64,000 bases of DNA from Pelomonas sp. Root1217 (GCF_001425705.1 NZ_LMDC01000012.1:65402-129401), one strand, 5' to 3'; shown: positions 1-9,391, counted from the stretch's first letter. Made by a program: numbers and translations. The notes: a model not told the origin generated them from the sequence alone.

Positions 1-1194
1 GACAAGGGCGTGATGGACCACACCGTCAAGGCCGGCCCCATCGACTTCGCGGCCCACGCCAAGGTCTCGCAGTCGGCCGCGGAGCAGTCCCTGGTGCTGC
101 TGAAGAACGAGGCCGGCGTGCTGCCGCTGGTCGCACCCAAGCGCGTGGCCCTGATTGGCTCGTATGCCGACAAGGCGGTGCTCGCCGGCGGCGGCTCGGC
201 ATCGGTCACGCCCATCGGCGGCAACGCGGTGCCGGGCCTCGGGCCGGGTGGCTGGCTGACCCAGGTGTGGCAGCCCTCGTCGCCGATGAAGGCCTTGCAG
301 CAACGCATGCCGTCGACGCAGTTCAGCTTCGACGCGGGCACCGACGTGGCGTCGGCAGCCAAGGCCGCGGCGGCAGCGGACGTCGCCATCGTCTTCGTCC
401 ACCAATGGACGGCCGAGTCGCTGGACGCGTCGCTGACGCTCGAAGGCAACCAGAACGACATCGTCAGCGCGGCCGCCAAGGCCAACCCGAACACGGTCGT
501 CGTCGTCGAGAGCGGCGGCGCGATCCTGATGCCCTGGCAGCCGGACGTGAAGGCGATCCTTGCGGCCTTCTACCCGGGCGCCGCCGGCGGCGAAGCCATC
601 GCCCGCATCCTCACCGGCGAGGTCAACCCGTCCGGCCGCCTGCCCATTACCTTCCCTGCGAGCACCGACCAACTGGTGCGCCGGCAGATCGCCGGCAAGT
701 CGGACGGCCCGCTGTTCACGGTCCGCTACACCGAGGGCGCGGCGGTCGGCTACAAGTGGTTCGACCTGCACGGCCACAAGCCGCTGTACGCCTTTGGCCA
801 CGGCCTGTCGTACACCAGCTTCGAGTTGGGTGGCCTGCAGGCGAGCCAGGCCAAGGCGCAGGTGACCGTCAAGTTCTCGATCCGCAACGCCGGCAGCCGC
901 GCGGGCGACTCGGTCGGCCAGGTCTATGTGCGTGCACCGCAGAGCGCGCATTGGGAGGCGCCCCGGCGACTGGTCGGCTTTGACAAGCTCAAGCTCAAGC
1001 CCGGCGAGACCGGCACCAGCGCGGTCACGATCGATCCCCGGCTGCTGGCCACCTTCGACGAGGCGACCGGCGAATGGGTCATCGCGCCAGGCACCTATGA
1101 AGTGCAGCTCGGTGCGGGCTCGGACGACATCCGTGCCACTGCCAAATTGGCGCTGGCGGGCCGCAGGTTCACTTCCGCCCAGCTGAGGCGCTAG
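1..1194 (+). CDS. Glycoside hydrolase family 3 protein, C-terminal part (cut by the window edge)
   Basis: The reading frame is open from base 1, so the gene starts upstream and the N-terminal catalytic barrel with its nucleophile Asp is outside the window. What remains is the GH3 C-terminal alpha/beta sandwich, starting at AEQSLVLLKNEAGVLPL, a signature of beta-glucosidase-type enzymes. It is followed by the GEVNPSGRLPITFP and FGHGLSYTSFE motifs and a fibronectin-III-like tail of roughly 110 residues. The likely role is release of glucose or another sugar from beta-linked oligosaccharides in the periplasm or outside the cell. A second GH3 and a GH31 follow on the same strand, so this belongs to a glycan-degradation locus. 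Family is certain; substrate is not. Confidence 0.9.
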   Translation, partial: DKGVMDHTVKAGPIDFAAHAKVSQSAAEQSLVLLKNEAGVLPLVAPKRVALIGSYADKAVLAGGGSASVTPIGGNAVPGLGPGGWLTQVWQPSSPMKALQQRMPSTQFSFDAGTDVASAAKAAAAADVAIVFVHQWTAESLDASLTLEGNQNDIVSAAAKANPNTVVVVESGGAILMPWQPDVKAILAAFYPGAAGGEAIARILTGEVNPSGRLPITFPASTDQLVRRQIAGKSDGPLFTVRYTEGAAVGYKWFDLHGHKPLYAFGHGLSYTSFELGGLQASQAKAQVTVKFSIRNAGSRAGDSVGQVYVRAPQSAHWEAPRRLVGFDKLKLKPGETGTSAVTIDPRLLATFDEATGEWVIAPGTYEVQLGAGSDDIRATAKLALAGRRFTSAQLRR

Positions 1195-1352
1195 CAGCTT
1201 CGCTCAAGCCTGGGTTGGTGCAGGCCTCTTCGACCTGATGCGCGTCCGGGTCGGGCCGCATGCGGGTACGCCCCTTTCCCGTCAGTATCTGCCGCCATGC
1301 GCCGCCCTGCGTTAGGGTGTGCGCCCAGACTGAAACGCCCACGAAAGAGACC

Positions 1353-3743
1353 ATGAGGAATACCGGTGTGACGCGTCGCAACTTTGTCCAAGGTGTCGGT
1401 GCCGTCGGGCTTGCCGCGGCGGGCCATGCGGTGGCGGCACCCTCCGATCAGCCGCTCTACAAGCAGACTTCCGCAGGCGTTGAACCGCGCGTGAACGACC
1501 TGCTTTCCCGCATGACGCTGGAGGAGAAGGTGGCCCAGATGATGTGCATCTGGATCGGCAAGAACCGCGTGCAGAACGAACGCGGTGACTTCGACGCGGT
1601 ACGGGCTGCGCAGGCGCTGCCGCACGGCTTGGGCATGCTGGGCCGCCCGAGCGACCGCAAGGGCGTGGCCAACCAGAACGCCGGTGCCGATGCCAACATG
1701 GCCAACCGCGCGGCGGCCGAGACGGCGGCCTACGTCAATGCCGCCCAGGCCTGGGCCGTGCAACACACGCGGCTGGGCATCCCGCTGTTCATGCATGAGG
1801 AAAGCCTGCATGGCTATGCGGCGCGCGACGCGACCTGCTTCCCGCAGGCGATTGGCCTGGCGTCGTCCTTCGACCCGGCGCTGATCGAGCGGATCTTTTC
1901 TGTCTGCGCCCGGGAGATGCGGGCGCGGGGTGCCCACATGGCCTTGGCGCCGGTCGTCGATGTCTGCCGCGACCCGCGTTGGGGCCGCGTGGAGGAAACC
2001 CTCGGCGAAGACCCCTACCTGACGGGCGTGCTGGGCAAGGCCGCCGTGATTGGTTTTTCCGGCACCGAGCGCAAGCTGGCGCCAGCCAAGGTGCTGGCGA
2101 CGCTCAAGCACATGACGGGGCATGGCCAGCCCGAGCGCGGCATCAACACCGCGCCCGCGCAGATCTCCGAGCGGGTGCTGCGCGAAGTCTTCTTCCCGCC
2201 ATTCGAGAAGATCATCCGCGAGACGCCGATCGCGGCCGTCATGCCCTCGTACAACGAGATCGACGGCGTGCCCTCACATGCCAACCCGTGGCTGCTGAAG
2301 ACCATCCTGCGCGGTGAATGGGGCTTCAAGGGCCTGACGGTGTCGGACTACTTCGCGATTGGGGATCTGGTGTCGCGCCACCGGCTGGTGCCGGACATGA
2401 AGGAGGCGGCCTATCGCGCCTTCAGCGCCGGGGTCGACATCGAAACGCCTGACACCGGCGGCTTCCCCGAGCTCGTCAACCTGGTGAAGGCCGGCCGCAT
2501 CAAGGAGGCAGAGATCGACGTCGTCGTGCGTCGCATCCTGGAGCTGAAGTTCCTCGCCGGACTGTTCGAAGACCCCTACGTCGACGCCGCCAAGGCCGAT
2601 GGCCTGACCGCCACACCGGACGCGGTGGCCCTGGCGCGCGAAGCGGCGGTGCGATCGGTTGTGCTGCTGAAGAACGACGGGGTGCTGCCGCTCGACGGCA
2701 AAAAGGTCGGCAAGCTGCTGCTGCTGGGCACGCATGCCAAGGACACGCCCATCGGCGGCTACTCCGACATCCCTCGCCATGTGGTGTCCATCCACGACGC
2801 ACTGGCCAGCGAAGCGAAGTCGCAAGGCTTCGCCTTCGAGTACCGCGAAGCGGTTCGGCTGACCGAGAAGCGCGAGTGGACGGAAGACGAGGTGCGGTTC
2901 ATCTCCCCGGCGGTCAATGCCCGCCTCATCGCCGAGGCGGTCGAAGCGGCCAAGGCGGCGGACACCATCGTCATGGTGCTGGGTGACAACGAGCAGACCA
3001 CCCGCGAGGCCTGGTCGGACACCCATCTGGGCGACCGGGATTCGCTGGAACTGATCGGCCAGCAGAACGACCTGGCAGCCGCCATCTTTGCGTTGAACAA
3101 GCCGACGGTCGTCTTCCTCCTCAACGGCAAGCCGCTGGCGATCAACCTGCTGCAGGCCAAGGCCAGCGCCATCATCGAAGGCTGGTACCTCGGCCAGGAA
3201 ACCGGCCATGCGGCCGCCGACATCCTGTTCGGGCGCGCCAACCCGGGCGGCAAGTTGCCGATCAGCTTCCCGCGCAACGCGGGGCAGCTGCCCGTCTACT
3301 ACAACGCCAAGCCGACGGCCAACCGCGGCTACCTCGGGGCAGACAACACGCCGCTCTACCCCTTCGGCTTCGGTCTCAGCTACACGACGTTCGCCCTGTC
3401 GGAGCCGCGGCTGTCCAAGGCCACCATCGGGCCGGCGGACAGCGTGACCGTCTCCGTGGACGTCACCAACACAGGCAAGCGCCCGGGCGACGAGGTCGTG
3501 CAGCTCTACATCCGCGATGACGTTTCCTCCGTGACCCGCCCCGTCAAGGAACTCAAGGGCTTCGCCCGCGTGACGCTGGCGCCCGGCGAGAAGCGGACCG
3601 TGACCCTGACGATCACACCGGCAGAACTCCAGTTCTACGGCATGGACATGAAGCGCGTCGTCGAGCCCGGCAGCTTCACCCTCATGACCGGCTCCAGCAG
3701 CGTCGACCTGAAGACCACCACGCTGACGGTCACCGCGGCCTGA
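1353..3743 (+). CDS. Tat-exported glycoside hydrolase family 3 beta-glucosidase/beta-xylosidase
   Basis: This 796-residue protein has both GH3 domains and a C-terminal fibronectin-III-like domain. The ATG at 1353 is chosen over upstream in-frame codons because it begins a twin-arginine signal (TRRNFVQG, then a hydrophobic stretch ending near AAPSD) and follows an AAAGAGA-like ribosome site. The catalytic Asp is expected at about residue 332 in GLTVSDY. RDPRWGRVEETLGEDP and KHMTGHGQPERG are the usual substrate-binding segments. The C-terminal half carries VLLKNDGVLPL and FGFGLSYTTF. It probably hydrolyses beta-linked gluco- or xylo-oligosaccharides in the periplasm. It lies 158 bp after another GH3 and 5 bp before a GH31 gene, suggesting co-transcription. 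Confidence 0.93.
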   Translation: MRNTGVTRRNFVQGVGAVGLAAAGHAVAAPSDQPLYKQTSAGVEPRVNDLLSRMTLEEKVAQMMCIWIGKNRVQNERGDFDAVRAAQALPHGLGMLGRPSDRKGVANQNAGADANMANRAAAETAAYVNAAQAWAVQHTRLGIPLFMHEESLHGYAARDATCFPQAIGLASSFDPALIERIFSVCAREMRARGAHMALAPVVDVCRDPRWGRVEETLGEDPYLTGVLGKAAVIGFSGTERKLAPAKVLATLKHMTGHGQPERGINTAPAQISERVLREVFFPPFEKIIRETPIAAVMPSYNEIDGVPSHANPWLLKTILRGEWGFKGLTVSDYFAIGDLVSRHRLVPDMKEAAYRAFSAGVDIETPDTGGFPELVNLVKAGRIKEAEIDVVVRRILELKFLAGLFEDPYVDAAKADGLTATPDAVALAREAAVRSVVLLKNDGVLPLDGKKVGKLLLLGTHAKDTPIGGYSDIPRHVVSIHDALASEAKSQGFAFEYREAVRLTEKREWTEDEVRFISPAVNARLIAEAVEAAKAADTIVMVLGDNEQTTREAWSDTHLGDRDSLELIGQQNDLAAAIFALNKPTVVFLLNGKPLAINLLQAKASAIIEGWYLGQETGHAAADILFGRANPGGKLPISFPRNAGQLPVYYNAKPTANRGYLGADNTPLYPFGFGLSYTTFALSEPRLSKATIGPADSVTVSVDVTNTGKRPGDEVVQLYIRDDVSSVTRPVKELKGFARVTLAPGEKRTVTLTITPAELQFYGMDMKRVVEPGSFTLMTGSSSVDLKTTTLTVTAA

Positions 3744-3748
3744 ACGAC

Positions 3749-6625
3749 ATGACGCCCTCCTTCTCGCTTTCCCTGCTCGCCGCCACGTTGCTGGCGACGA
3801 CGACTTCCTTCGCCGGTACCTACCAGCAAACGCCCACGGGCGTGGTGGTGAAGCCCGATACGGGCAGCGTGAAGGAGCTTCGCCTCGATGCCATCACCGA
3901 GACGATCATCCACGTCACCGGCGTCGACGATCCGGCGCGTCCGCAGCTCGAGTCGCTGATGGCCGTTGCGAAGCCGAGCGGGCGCTTCACGGTGAAGGCC
4001 AGCCCCGAGGCCGTGACCCTCGATGCAGGCAAGGCGTCGGCCCGGGTGTCGCTGAAGGACGGCCGGGTCACCTTCCTCGACGCCAAGGGTGTCGCCGTGT
4101 TGACGACGGAGCGCGCCGACCTCCCGCCGGTCGTTGTCGAGGGCCGGCCCTATGTCGCCCCTTCCGCCCAGTTCAACCGGGGCACGAGCGAGGCGTTCTT
4201 CGGCCTGGGGCAGCACCAGAATGCGCAGATGGATTTGAATGGCGAGGACATCGAGCTGCGCCAGCACAACATGGACATCGCCATCCCGTTCGTCGTGTCC
4301 GACCGGAACTACGGCGTGCTCTGGGACAACAACGCCGTCACGCGCTTCGGCAATCCGCAGCGCTTCGGGCTGGCCAGTCGTGACCTGAAGCTCACCGCGC
4401 TGGACGGCGCCAGCGGCCTGACTGCGAAGTATTACGTCGACGATCAACTGATCCTGACCCGCGTGGAGCCCGACATCCGCTATCAGTTCCTCAGCGACGT
4501 CCGCAGCTACTGGCCCACCGACGCCGCGCTGAGCAAAGCAGCCACTCGAAGCAAGAAGGTCAGGGTCGTCTGGGAGGGCACGGCCACTTCCGACAAGCCC
4601 GGGCTGCACAAGATGCGCCTGTTCGCTTCAGACTACGTGACGCTGAAGGTCGAAGGAAAGACCCTTTTCGACCATGGCATCTGGCGCGCGAACTGGAACG
4701 GCTGGTACAACAATTTCGAGCAGCCGTTCAGCCCGGGCAAGCCGGTCAGCCTGCATGTCGAATGGCGGCCGACGAGCGGTCTCATCTCGCTGCACCACTC
4801 CGACCCCGAGCCGGCCGCCGACAAGCATTCGCTGCGCTTTGCGTCCGAAGCCGGCACCGGCCTGAACTACTACTTCATCGGCGCCGACTCGATGCAAGGC
4901 GTCATTCGCGGCTATCACCAGGTCACCGGCATCCCGCCGATGATGCCGAAATGGGCCTACGGCTTCTGGCAGTCCCGGCAGCGCTACCGCACCCAGGCCG
5001 AGTTGCTCGGCGTGCTCAAGACCTACCGCGCCAACCGCTGGCCCATCGACAACATCGTGCAGGACTGGTTCTACTGGCCGGAGGACCAGTGGGGCAGCCA
5101 TGGGTTTGATGCCACACGCTTCCCCGATCCCAAGGGCATGGTCGATGAAGTGCATCGCCAGCATGCCAGGATCATGATTTCGGTCTGGGGCAAGTTCTAT
5201 CCGAACACCGCCAACTACAAGGAGCTGGACGCCAAGGGCTATATGTGGCGCCGCAATGTCGAGCTCGGCATGAAGGACTGGGTCGGCGCGGGCCATCTCA
5301 ACAGCCACTTTTCGCCCTACAACCAGGAAGCGCGGGACATCTTCTATCGCCAGATGAAGAAGCCCCTGGTCGACCTCGGCTTCGATGCCTGGTGGATGGA
5401 CAACACCGAACCGGACGTGCGCTCCAACGCCAGCCCCGAAGAGATAGCCGAACTGATCACGCCGACGCAGTTGGGGCCGGGCGCGCTGGTGACCAACGCC
5501 TACGCCACCATGGCCACCCAGGCCGTTCACGACGGCCTGCAGCGGGACCGGCCCGACGTGCGCCCATTCATCCTGACCCGCTCCGGCTTCGCGGGCGTGC
5601 AGCGCAACGCGGCGGCCGTGTGGTCGGGCGACGTCGTCGGCACCTGGGACAGCCTGTACAAGCAGATCTCCGCGGGCGTTCAGACAGGGTTCTCGGGCGT
5701 GCCCAACTGGTCGCACGACATCGGCGGCTATTCGCAGGAAGCCCGGTTCCAGGACAAGTCGGTCGCGGGGCTCCAGGAGAACCGCGTGGGAGGCGGCGTG
5801 CGTACCGCCGAAGACCTGAAGGAGTGGCAGGAGCTGAACCAGCGCTGGTGGCAGTTCGGCGCCTTCTCACCGTTGATGCGCAGCCACGGTGAAGGCGTGA
5901 AGCGCGAGATCCATGAAATCGCGCCCGAGGGCTCCGCCATGCGGGCCAACATGGTGTGGTTCCTGGAGCTGCGCTACCGGCTGATGCCCTATATCTACAC
6001 GGCCGCCGCGGACAGCCACTACGAGGGCGCGCCCATCATGCGCGGCCTGGCTCTCGACTTCCCGGCAGACGCCAAGGCCAAGAAGATCGCCGACCAGTAC
6101 CTGTTCGGCCAATCGATGCTGGTGGCGCCGGTGACGCGGTACGGCGCGACGTCCCGCACGGTCTACTTCCCTGGCACGTCGACCTGGTACGACTTCTGGA
6201 CGGGTGAGGCGGTCAAGGGCGGCCAGGCGCGAACCATGGCCGCACCGCTGGACCGGATGCCGCTTTTCGTCAGAGCGGGCGCCATCGTGCCGATGGGGCC
6301 CATCACGCAATATGTGGACGAGAAACCCGACGCGCCGCTCACCCTCCATGTCTATACCGGCGCCGACGGCAGCTACAGCCTCTACGAAGACGACGGCGTT
6401 TCGAACTCGTACCAGGCCGGCCAGTACACGCGCATCCCGTTTGTCTATGACGACAAGCGCGCCGAAGTCACCATCGGGCCGCGCTTCGGGGCTTATTCCG
6501 GCATGGTGCGCAGCAGAACCTTCAACATCCGCTTCCTCAAGCCCGGCGACCGCACCGTCGACTTCGATGCGCCCGCTGTTCCCGTGACCTATTCAGGGGA
6601 CCGTATCGTCGTCAAGGCGCCGTAA
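3749..6625 (+). CDS. Glycoside hydrolase family 31 alpha-xylosidase with PA14 insert
   Basis: The 958-residue protein begins with a Sec signal peptide (cleavage near SFAGTYQQ). An N-terminal beta-sandwich is followed by a PA14-like insert at about residues 225-350 (LTAKYYVDDQLILTR to VEWRPTSGLISLHHS). The GH31 barrel shows GFWQSRQRY, the nucleophile motif WWMDNTEPD (Asp about 551) and WSGDVVGTWDSL, whose Asp (about 628) is the usual acid/base position. C-terminal beta domains follow. Length and PA14 insertion resemble the xyloglucan alpha-xylosidase class typified by Cellvibrio Xyl31A, from established knowledge of that family. It would remove alpha-1,6-xylose from xyloglucan oligosaccharides. 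The start is 5 bp after the GH3 stop, so the two genes are likely one operon. Confidence 0.9.
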   Translation: MTPSFSLSLLAATLLATTTSFAGTYQQTPTGVVVKPDTGSVKELRLDAITETIIHVTGVDDPARPQLESLMAVAKPSGRFTVKASPEAVTLDAGKASARVSLKDGRVTFLDAKGVAVLTTERADLPPVVVEGRPYVAPSAQFNRGTSEAFFGLGQHQNAQMDLNGEDIELRQHNMDIAIPFVVSDRNYGVLWDNNAVTRFGNPQRFGLASRDLKLTALDGASGLTAKYYVDDQLILTRVEPDIRYQFLSDVRSYWPTDAALSKAATRSKKVRVVWEGTATSDKPGLHKMRLFASDYVTLKVEGKTLFDHGIWRANWNGWYNNFEQPFSPGKPVSLHVEWRPTSGLISLHHSDPEPAADKHSLRFASEAGTGLNYYFIGADSMQGVIRGYHQVTGIPPMMPKWAYGFWQSRQRYRTQAELLGVLKTYRANRWPIDNIVQDWFYWPEDQWGSHGFDATRFPDPKGMVDEVHRQHARIMISVWGKFYPNTANYKELDAKGYMWRRNVELGMKDWVGAGHLNSHFSPYNQEARDIFYRQMKKPLVDLGFDAWWMDNTEPDVRSNASPEEIAELITPTQLGPGALVTNAYATMATQAVHDGLQRDRPDVRPFILTRSGFAGVQRNAAAVWSGDVVGTWDSLYKQISAGVQTGFSGVPNWSHDIGGYSQEARFQDKSVAGLQENRVGGGVRTAEDLKEWQELNQRWWQFGAFSPLMRSHGEGVKREIHEIAPEGSAMRANMVWFLELRYRLMPYIYTAAADSHYEGAPIMRGLALDFPADAKAKKIADQYLFGQSMLVAPVTRYGATSRTVYFPGTSTWYDFWTGEAVKGGQARTMAAPLDRMPLFVRAGAIVPMGPITQYVDEKPDAPLTLHVYTGADGSYSLYEDDGVSNSYQAGQYTRIPFVYDDKRAEVTIGPRFGAYSGMVRSRTFNIRFLKPGDRTVDFDAPAVPVTYSGDRIVVKAP

Positions 6626-6628
6626 GGG

Positions 6629-6642
6629 CACCGCCGGCGGTG
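6629..6642. terminator. Short perfect palindrome between convergent genes
   Basis: CACCGCCGGCGGTG is a perfect 14-base inverted repeat in the 26-bp gap between the convergent GH31 and truD stops. It could form a hairpin on either transcript. There is no run of T on either side, so it is not a canonical intrinsic terminator, and the assignment rests on position. Confidence 0.3.
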
Positions 6643-6651
6643 AGGCCCCTG

Positions 6652-7665
6652 TCAATCGACAGCCGCAGGCTCGTTCTCCGTGTGCCGGTCAGGCTCCGTG
6701 GTGCGCAGGATTTCGTTCAGAACGGAAGTGGCGTAAGTCCCGGCGGGCAAGGTGAACGTGAGCACCAGTTGATCGGCTTGCGGCCATTCCCATGACATGT
6801 CCGCCGGGCTCGCCACCAGGGTGCGGCGCTCCTGATCCAGGCCGGCGTGTTCCATGCCGTCGCACAAGGTGGCGTGACGTTCCGCCACGCCGTTTTCCAC
6901 GGCCTGCGCTTGGTCTGTGGTGCTCACGCGGCCCCGTCCCCACAGCGGCCCGGTGGGCCGGCCCGCCTCGTCCATCACATCACCGGCCAGGGCCTTGCCC
7001 CAGAGTCCCTGTTGAATTCGCAGCGCCAGCACTTCATTGAAGACGAAGGAGCGCACCGCCGACAGGTAGATGCCCTTCTTCTTCGGGTTGCGCACGCGGA
7101 TTTCGCGCGCCAGCATGGCGCGGCCCTGCTCGACGTTGCCACCGTCGTGGCCGAAACGCTGAGCGCCGAAGTAGTTGGGCACGCCATGTGACGCAACGGC
7201 CTTGAGATTGGCCTCCATCGCGTCGCGGTCGCCGGTCACGTCACGCAGCACGATGCGGAATCGGTTGCCCTGCAAGTCACCGCGGCGCAGCTTCTTCACG
7301 TGACGGCTCTGACCCAGCACTTTGAATTCCGGGTGCTGAAGCAGAGTCAGGTCGGGCGTCTCTCCCTTCGGTAGATAGATGCTGAACCACTGTCGCGTGA
7401 TGGCGTAGCGGTCCTTGAGGCCGGCATAGCCCACATCCATTTCCTGCACGCCGGCGGCCTCGGCCAGCTGCTGGGCGACGAAGGCGGTGTTGGCACCGTT
7501 CTTTTGGATGTCCAGCCAGATGTGTTCGCCCTCACCGGAGGGCAGCTGCAGCGGCAGTTCGGTGACGATGAAATCCTCGTTGAGGAGTTTCAGGGTGGCG
7601 CTGGCGCCGCTGGCCGGATAAGCGTTGGGCCACTGCGGCAAGGTCGAGTATTGAGCGTGGGTCAT
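6652..7665 (-). CDS. truD: tRNA pseudouridine(13) synthase TruD
   Basis: TruD converts U13 of certain tRNAs, notably tRNA-Glu, to pseudouridine in the cytoplasm. The 337-residue product has the family motif GYAGLKDRYAITRQWFS with catalytic Asp at about residue 85, the KLRRGDLQGNRFRI segment, and NYFGAQRFGHDGGN near the middle. The frame is open about 67 codons further upstream, but the ATG at 7665 matches the normal TruD N-terminus (MTHAQYSTLPQWPNAY). The gene converges on the GH31 gene. In many betaproteobacteria truD sits by ispF/surE, which are absent here, so the local order has been rearranged. Assignment is secure. Confidence 0.96.
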   Translation of the reverse strand: MTHAQYSTLPQWPNAYPASGASATLKLLNEDFIVTELPLQLPSGEGEHIWLDIQKNGANTAFVAQQLAEAAGVQEMDVGYAGLKDRYAITRQWFSIYLPKGETPDLTLLQHPEFKVLGQSRHVKKLRRGDLQGNRFRIVLRDVTGDRDAMEANLKAVASHGVPNYFGAQRFGHDGGNVEQGRAMLAREIRVRNPKKKGIYLSAVRSFVFNEVLALRIQQGLWGKALAGDVMDEAGRPTGPLWGRGRVSTTDQAQAVENGVAERHATLCDGMEHAGLDQERRTLVASPADMSWEWPQADQLVLTFTLPAGTYATSVLNEILRTTEPDRHTENEPAAVD

Positions 7666-7892
7666 GAGCGGTCTGGCGGCACCAGCTGTAGATAGGGGCA
7701 GGGTGTCTAGCCGACCAGGGGCAGTGATTCTCTCCCTACGAGCGTCAACAGACCCGATTCGATGGGAACCGTTGCGCGCTACGACAGGCGGCCTTCGGGC
7801 GGCGACGTCAACCCACGGACCCGGGCGGGACGGAAGTGCGTTGGGTAGTGGCCAATGACTGTGCAAGGCTGGATGCAGTCATCGGCCATCTC

Positions 7893-8546
7893 TCACCAGA
7901 GAAAATCTCGCATTGACGCAACATTGAATGTTCGTGCCACTCCGGCCAGCACCCGCCACGCCTCATACAACTGCATGTGACGGGCAATTGCTTCCGGATC
8001 ATCCGTCTCTTTGGCGTCCAGTTTGGCGCCCTCATCGACCAAATACGTTCGCGCACGTTCTAGTTCAGCCTCCCCTAAAGGTCGCAAGGAAGCATCATCC
8101 ACGGACTGCTCCAACAAGTTTGCGGCCACCAACACGTTTGCCATCGCAAGGTGTTCGCCACGCACGAGTCGCAAGTGTTCTAGTGACTTCTTGCGGTTAA
8201 GCCGAAATCTTCCGGACTTCGATCTGGCTCCAACATCCTCCATGTAAAGCGAACCCAGTTGAAAATTCGCCCAATCGCTTGCCGCTTGGGCGGACCGTTC
8301 AAGCAATTCGCCACCGCCATCAATATCGGGGCACTTCGCAATCATTTGAAGGGCCAACCGTACTAGCGCCGGCGTGTCTAGACCGCGCGGGGGCGGTCCG
8401 CCATTACAAATCGATGGGTCATGGGAGGGATTTTTTTGGTCGCCGCCCTCCATAGCGCCTGCAGAAGTTTTCAGAAGCGAAATGGCTAGTAAGCAACCCA
8501 GAAGAACACGGTGCCGCAGAACCGCACACCAAGGTGGCCGTGTCAT
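7893..8546 (-). CDS. Secreted protein of unknown function
   Basis: The 217-residue product has an N-terminal hydrophobic segment (VLLGCLLAISLLKTSAGA) consistent with a signal peptide, with cleavage near AGA-ME. The mature part is mostly alpha-helical by eye, with segments such as ERSAQAASDWANFQLGSLYMEDVG and ARTYLVDEGAKLDAKETDDPE. These recall degenerate TPR/Sel1-like helical pairs, but I cannot assign a family. Base composition is noticeably less GC-rich than the flanking truD gene, and codons such as TTG, CAA and AAT are more common. It marks the left edge of an accessory stretch running to 14486. Function is unknown. Confidence 0.6.
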   Translation of the reverse strand: MTRPPWCAVLRHRVLLGCLLAISLLKTSAGAMEGGDQKNPSHDPSICNGGPPPRGLDTPALVRLALQMIAKCPDIDGGGELLERSAQAASDWANFQLGSLYMEDVGARSKSGRFRLNRKKSLEHLRLVRGEHLAMANVLVAANLLEQSVDDASLRPLGEAELERARTYLVDEGAKLDAKETDDPEAIARHMQLYEAWRVLAGVARTFNVASMRDFLW

Positions 8547-8615
8547 AGCGCGAGTCTAGGGTCTGAAACGTCCGCTTGCTCACCCATATCTGTCCTTGGT
8601 CGGCCTGAGCATCTC

Positions 8616-8643
8616 GAGCTCGTAGGTTGGGGTGAAGGTACTG
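8616..8643 (+). repeat. Left half of a palindromic intergenic repeat (copy 1)
   Basis: These 28 bases are identical to 9246-9273 and include the arm GTAGGTTGGGGTGA. Here the matching right arm is missing and the sequence runs directly into a truncated kinase-like coding frame. Just upstream, GGTCGGCCTGA also recurs inside the complete copy at about 9290-9300. This half-element looks like the product of recombination or deletion in a repeat array. Confidence 0.75.
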
Positions 8644-9196
8644 GACTCTTAGTGCGTGGCTGGAGCGCCAAATTGCTCCGCGCAACTTGGCAACGGAGTC
8701 GGCCCTGGCGATGGTCGAGCGCGGCCTGACAGTCGACGTTCCCTTGATGAACTCATTGGGCTTGCTCCACGGCGATGCGCACCACGGGAACATCCTGACT
8801 GACGGGCAACGCCTGTACTTTGCTGACCTCGGCCTGGCCACATCAGCACGCTTTGCGCTTTCGACGGACGAATTGAGCTACCTGCATCACAACGCGAGCC
8901 TGGACCGCGGCTACGCACTGGCCAAATGGGTCAATTGGTTGGTCAAAGCTTTCGCGCCAGCGGTAGACAGACCGCTAGATCGTTACGACTTGGTGCGGGC
9001 CGCCGCACAGGGTCAAGCGATGCATCAACTTGTCCCCGGTATTCCTTCCAACGTGGCTGCGATCGTTCACCGCCATGCGTCAGTCGCCACAGTCATCAAT
9101 GACTTCTACGTCAAGCTGCACAGTGAAGACAGACGTACACCATATCCACGCGATCAACTCGAAGCCTTGCTTTGGGGGACCGCATCGGCGACGTAG
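8642..9196 (+). pseudogene. 5'-truncated kinase/aminoglycoside-phosphotransferase-like fragment
   Basis: The frame contains LLHGDAHHGNIL, the catalytic-loop (Brenner) motif of the phosphotransferase/protein-kinase-like fold, followed by YFADLGLATS at the position of the metal-binding DFG-like Asp. Only the C-lobe is present; the nucleotide-binding N-lobe is missing. A TTG at 8687 could start a 169-residue product. However, protein-like sequence continues upstream of it in frame (LSAWLERQIAPRNLATES) right up to the edge of the repeat at 8643, and then a stop occurs at 8633-8635. This suggests the gene was cut at the repeat. The C-terminus appears natural. Composition is lower in GC than the housekeeping neighbours. 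An independent short gene cannot be excluded. Confidence 0.6.
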
Positions 9197-9245
9197 CAGA
9201 TGATGCGAGCTGCTGGCGACGTGGTCGTTTTGTGCTTTGAAGCTT

Positions 9246-9334
9246 GAGCTCGTAGGTTGGGGTGAAGGTACTGAACCCCAGTTGATGCGGTCGGCCTGAT
9301 CATGTTGGGGTTCGCAACGCTCACCCCAACCTAC
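9246..9334. repeat. Palindromic repeat element, complete copy
   Basis: Nested inverted repeats are visible. The outer arms GTAGGTTGGGGTGA (9252-9265) and TCACCCCAACCTAC (9321-9334) are perfectly complementary. The inner arms GAACCCCA (9273-9280) and TGGGGTTC (9306-9313) are also perfectly complementary, with a 25-base loop. The left 28 bases recur at 8616-8643. The arms resemble the TAGGTTGGG...CCCAACCTA type of REP-like intergenic element I recall from many proteobacteria; that comparison is from memory. It lies between the kinase fragment and a small ORF. Confidence 0.75.
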
Positions 9335-9391
9335 CGGGCTGGTTGAAGTAGAGCATCGCCTCAGGCGGAAACCCGTCGGCGGGAGGAGGTA

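Noticed and set aside
4628-5716. A 362-codon frame on the minus strand within the GH31 gene
   Set aside because: It is entirely inside a conserved coding sequence, has no recognisable motif, and has Val/Gly/His/Arg bias consistent with a shadow frame.
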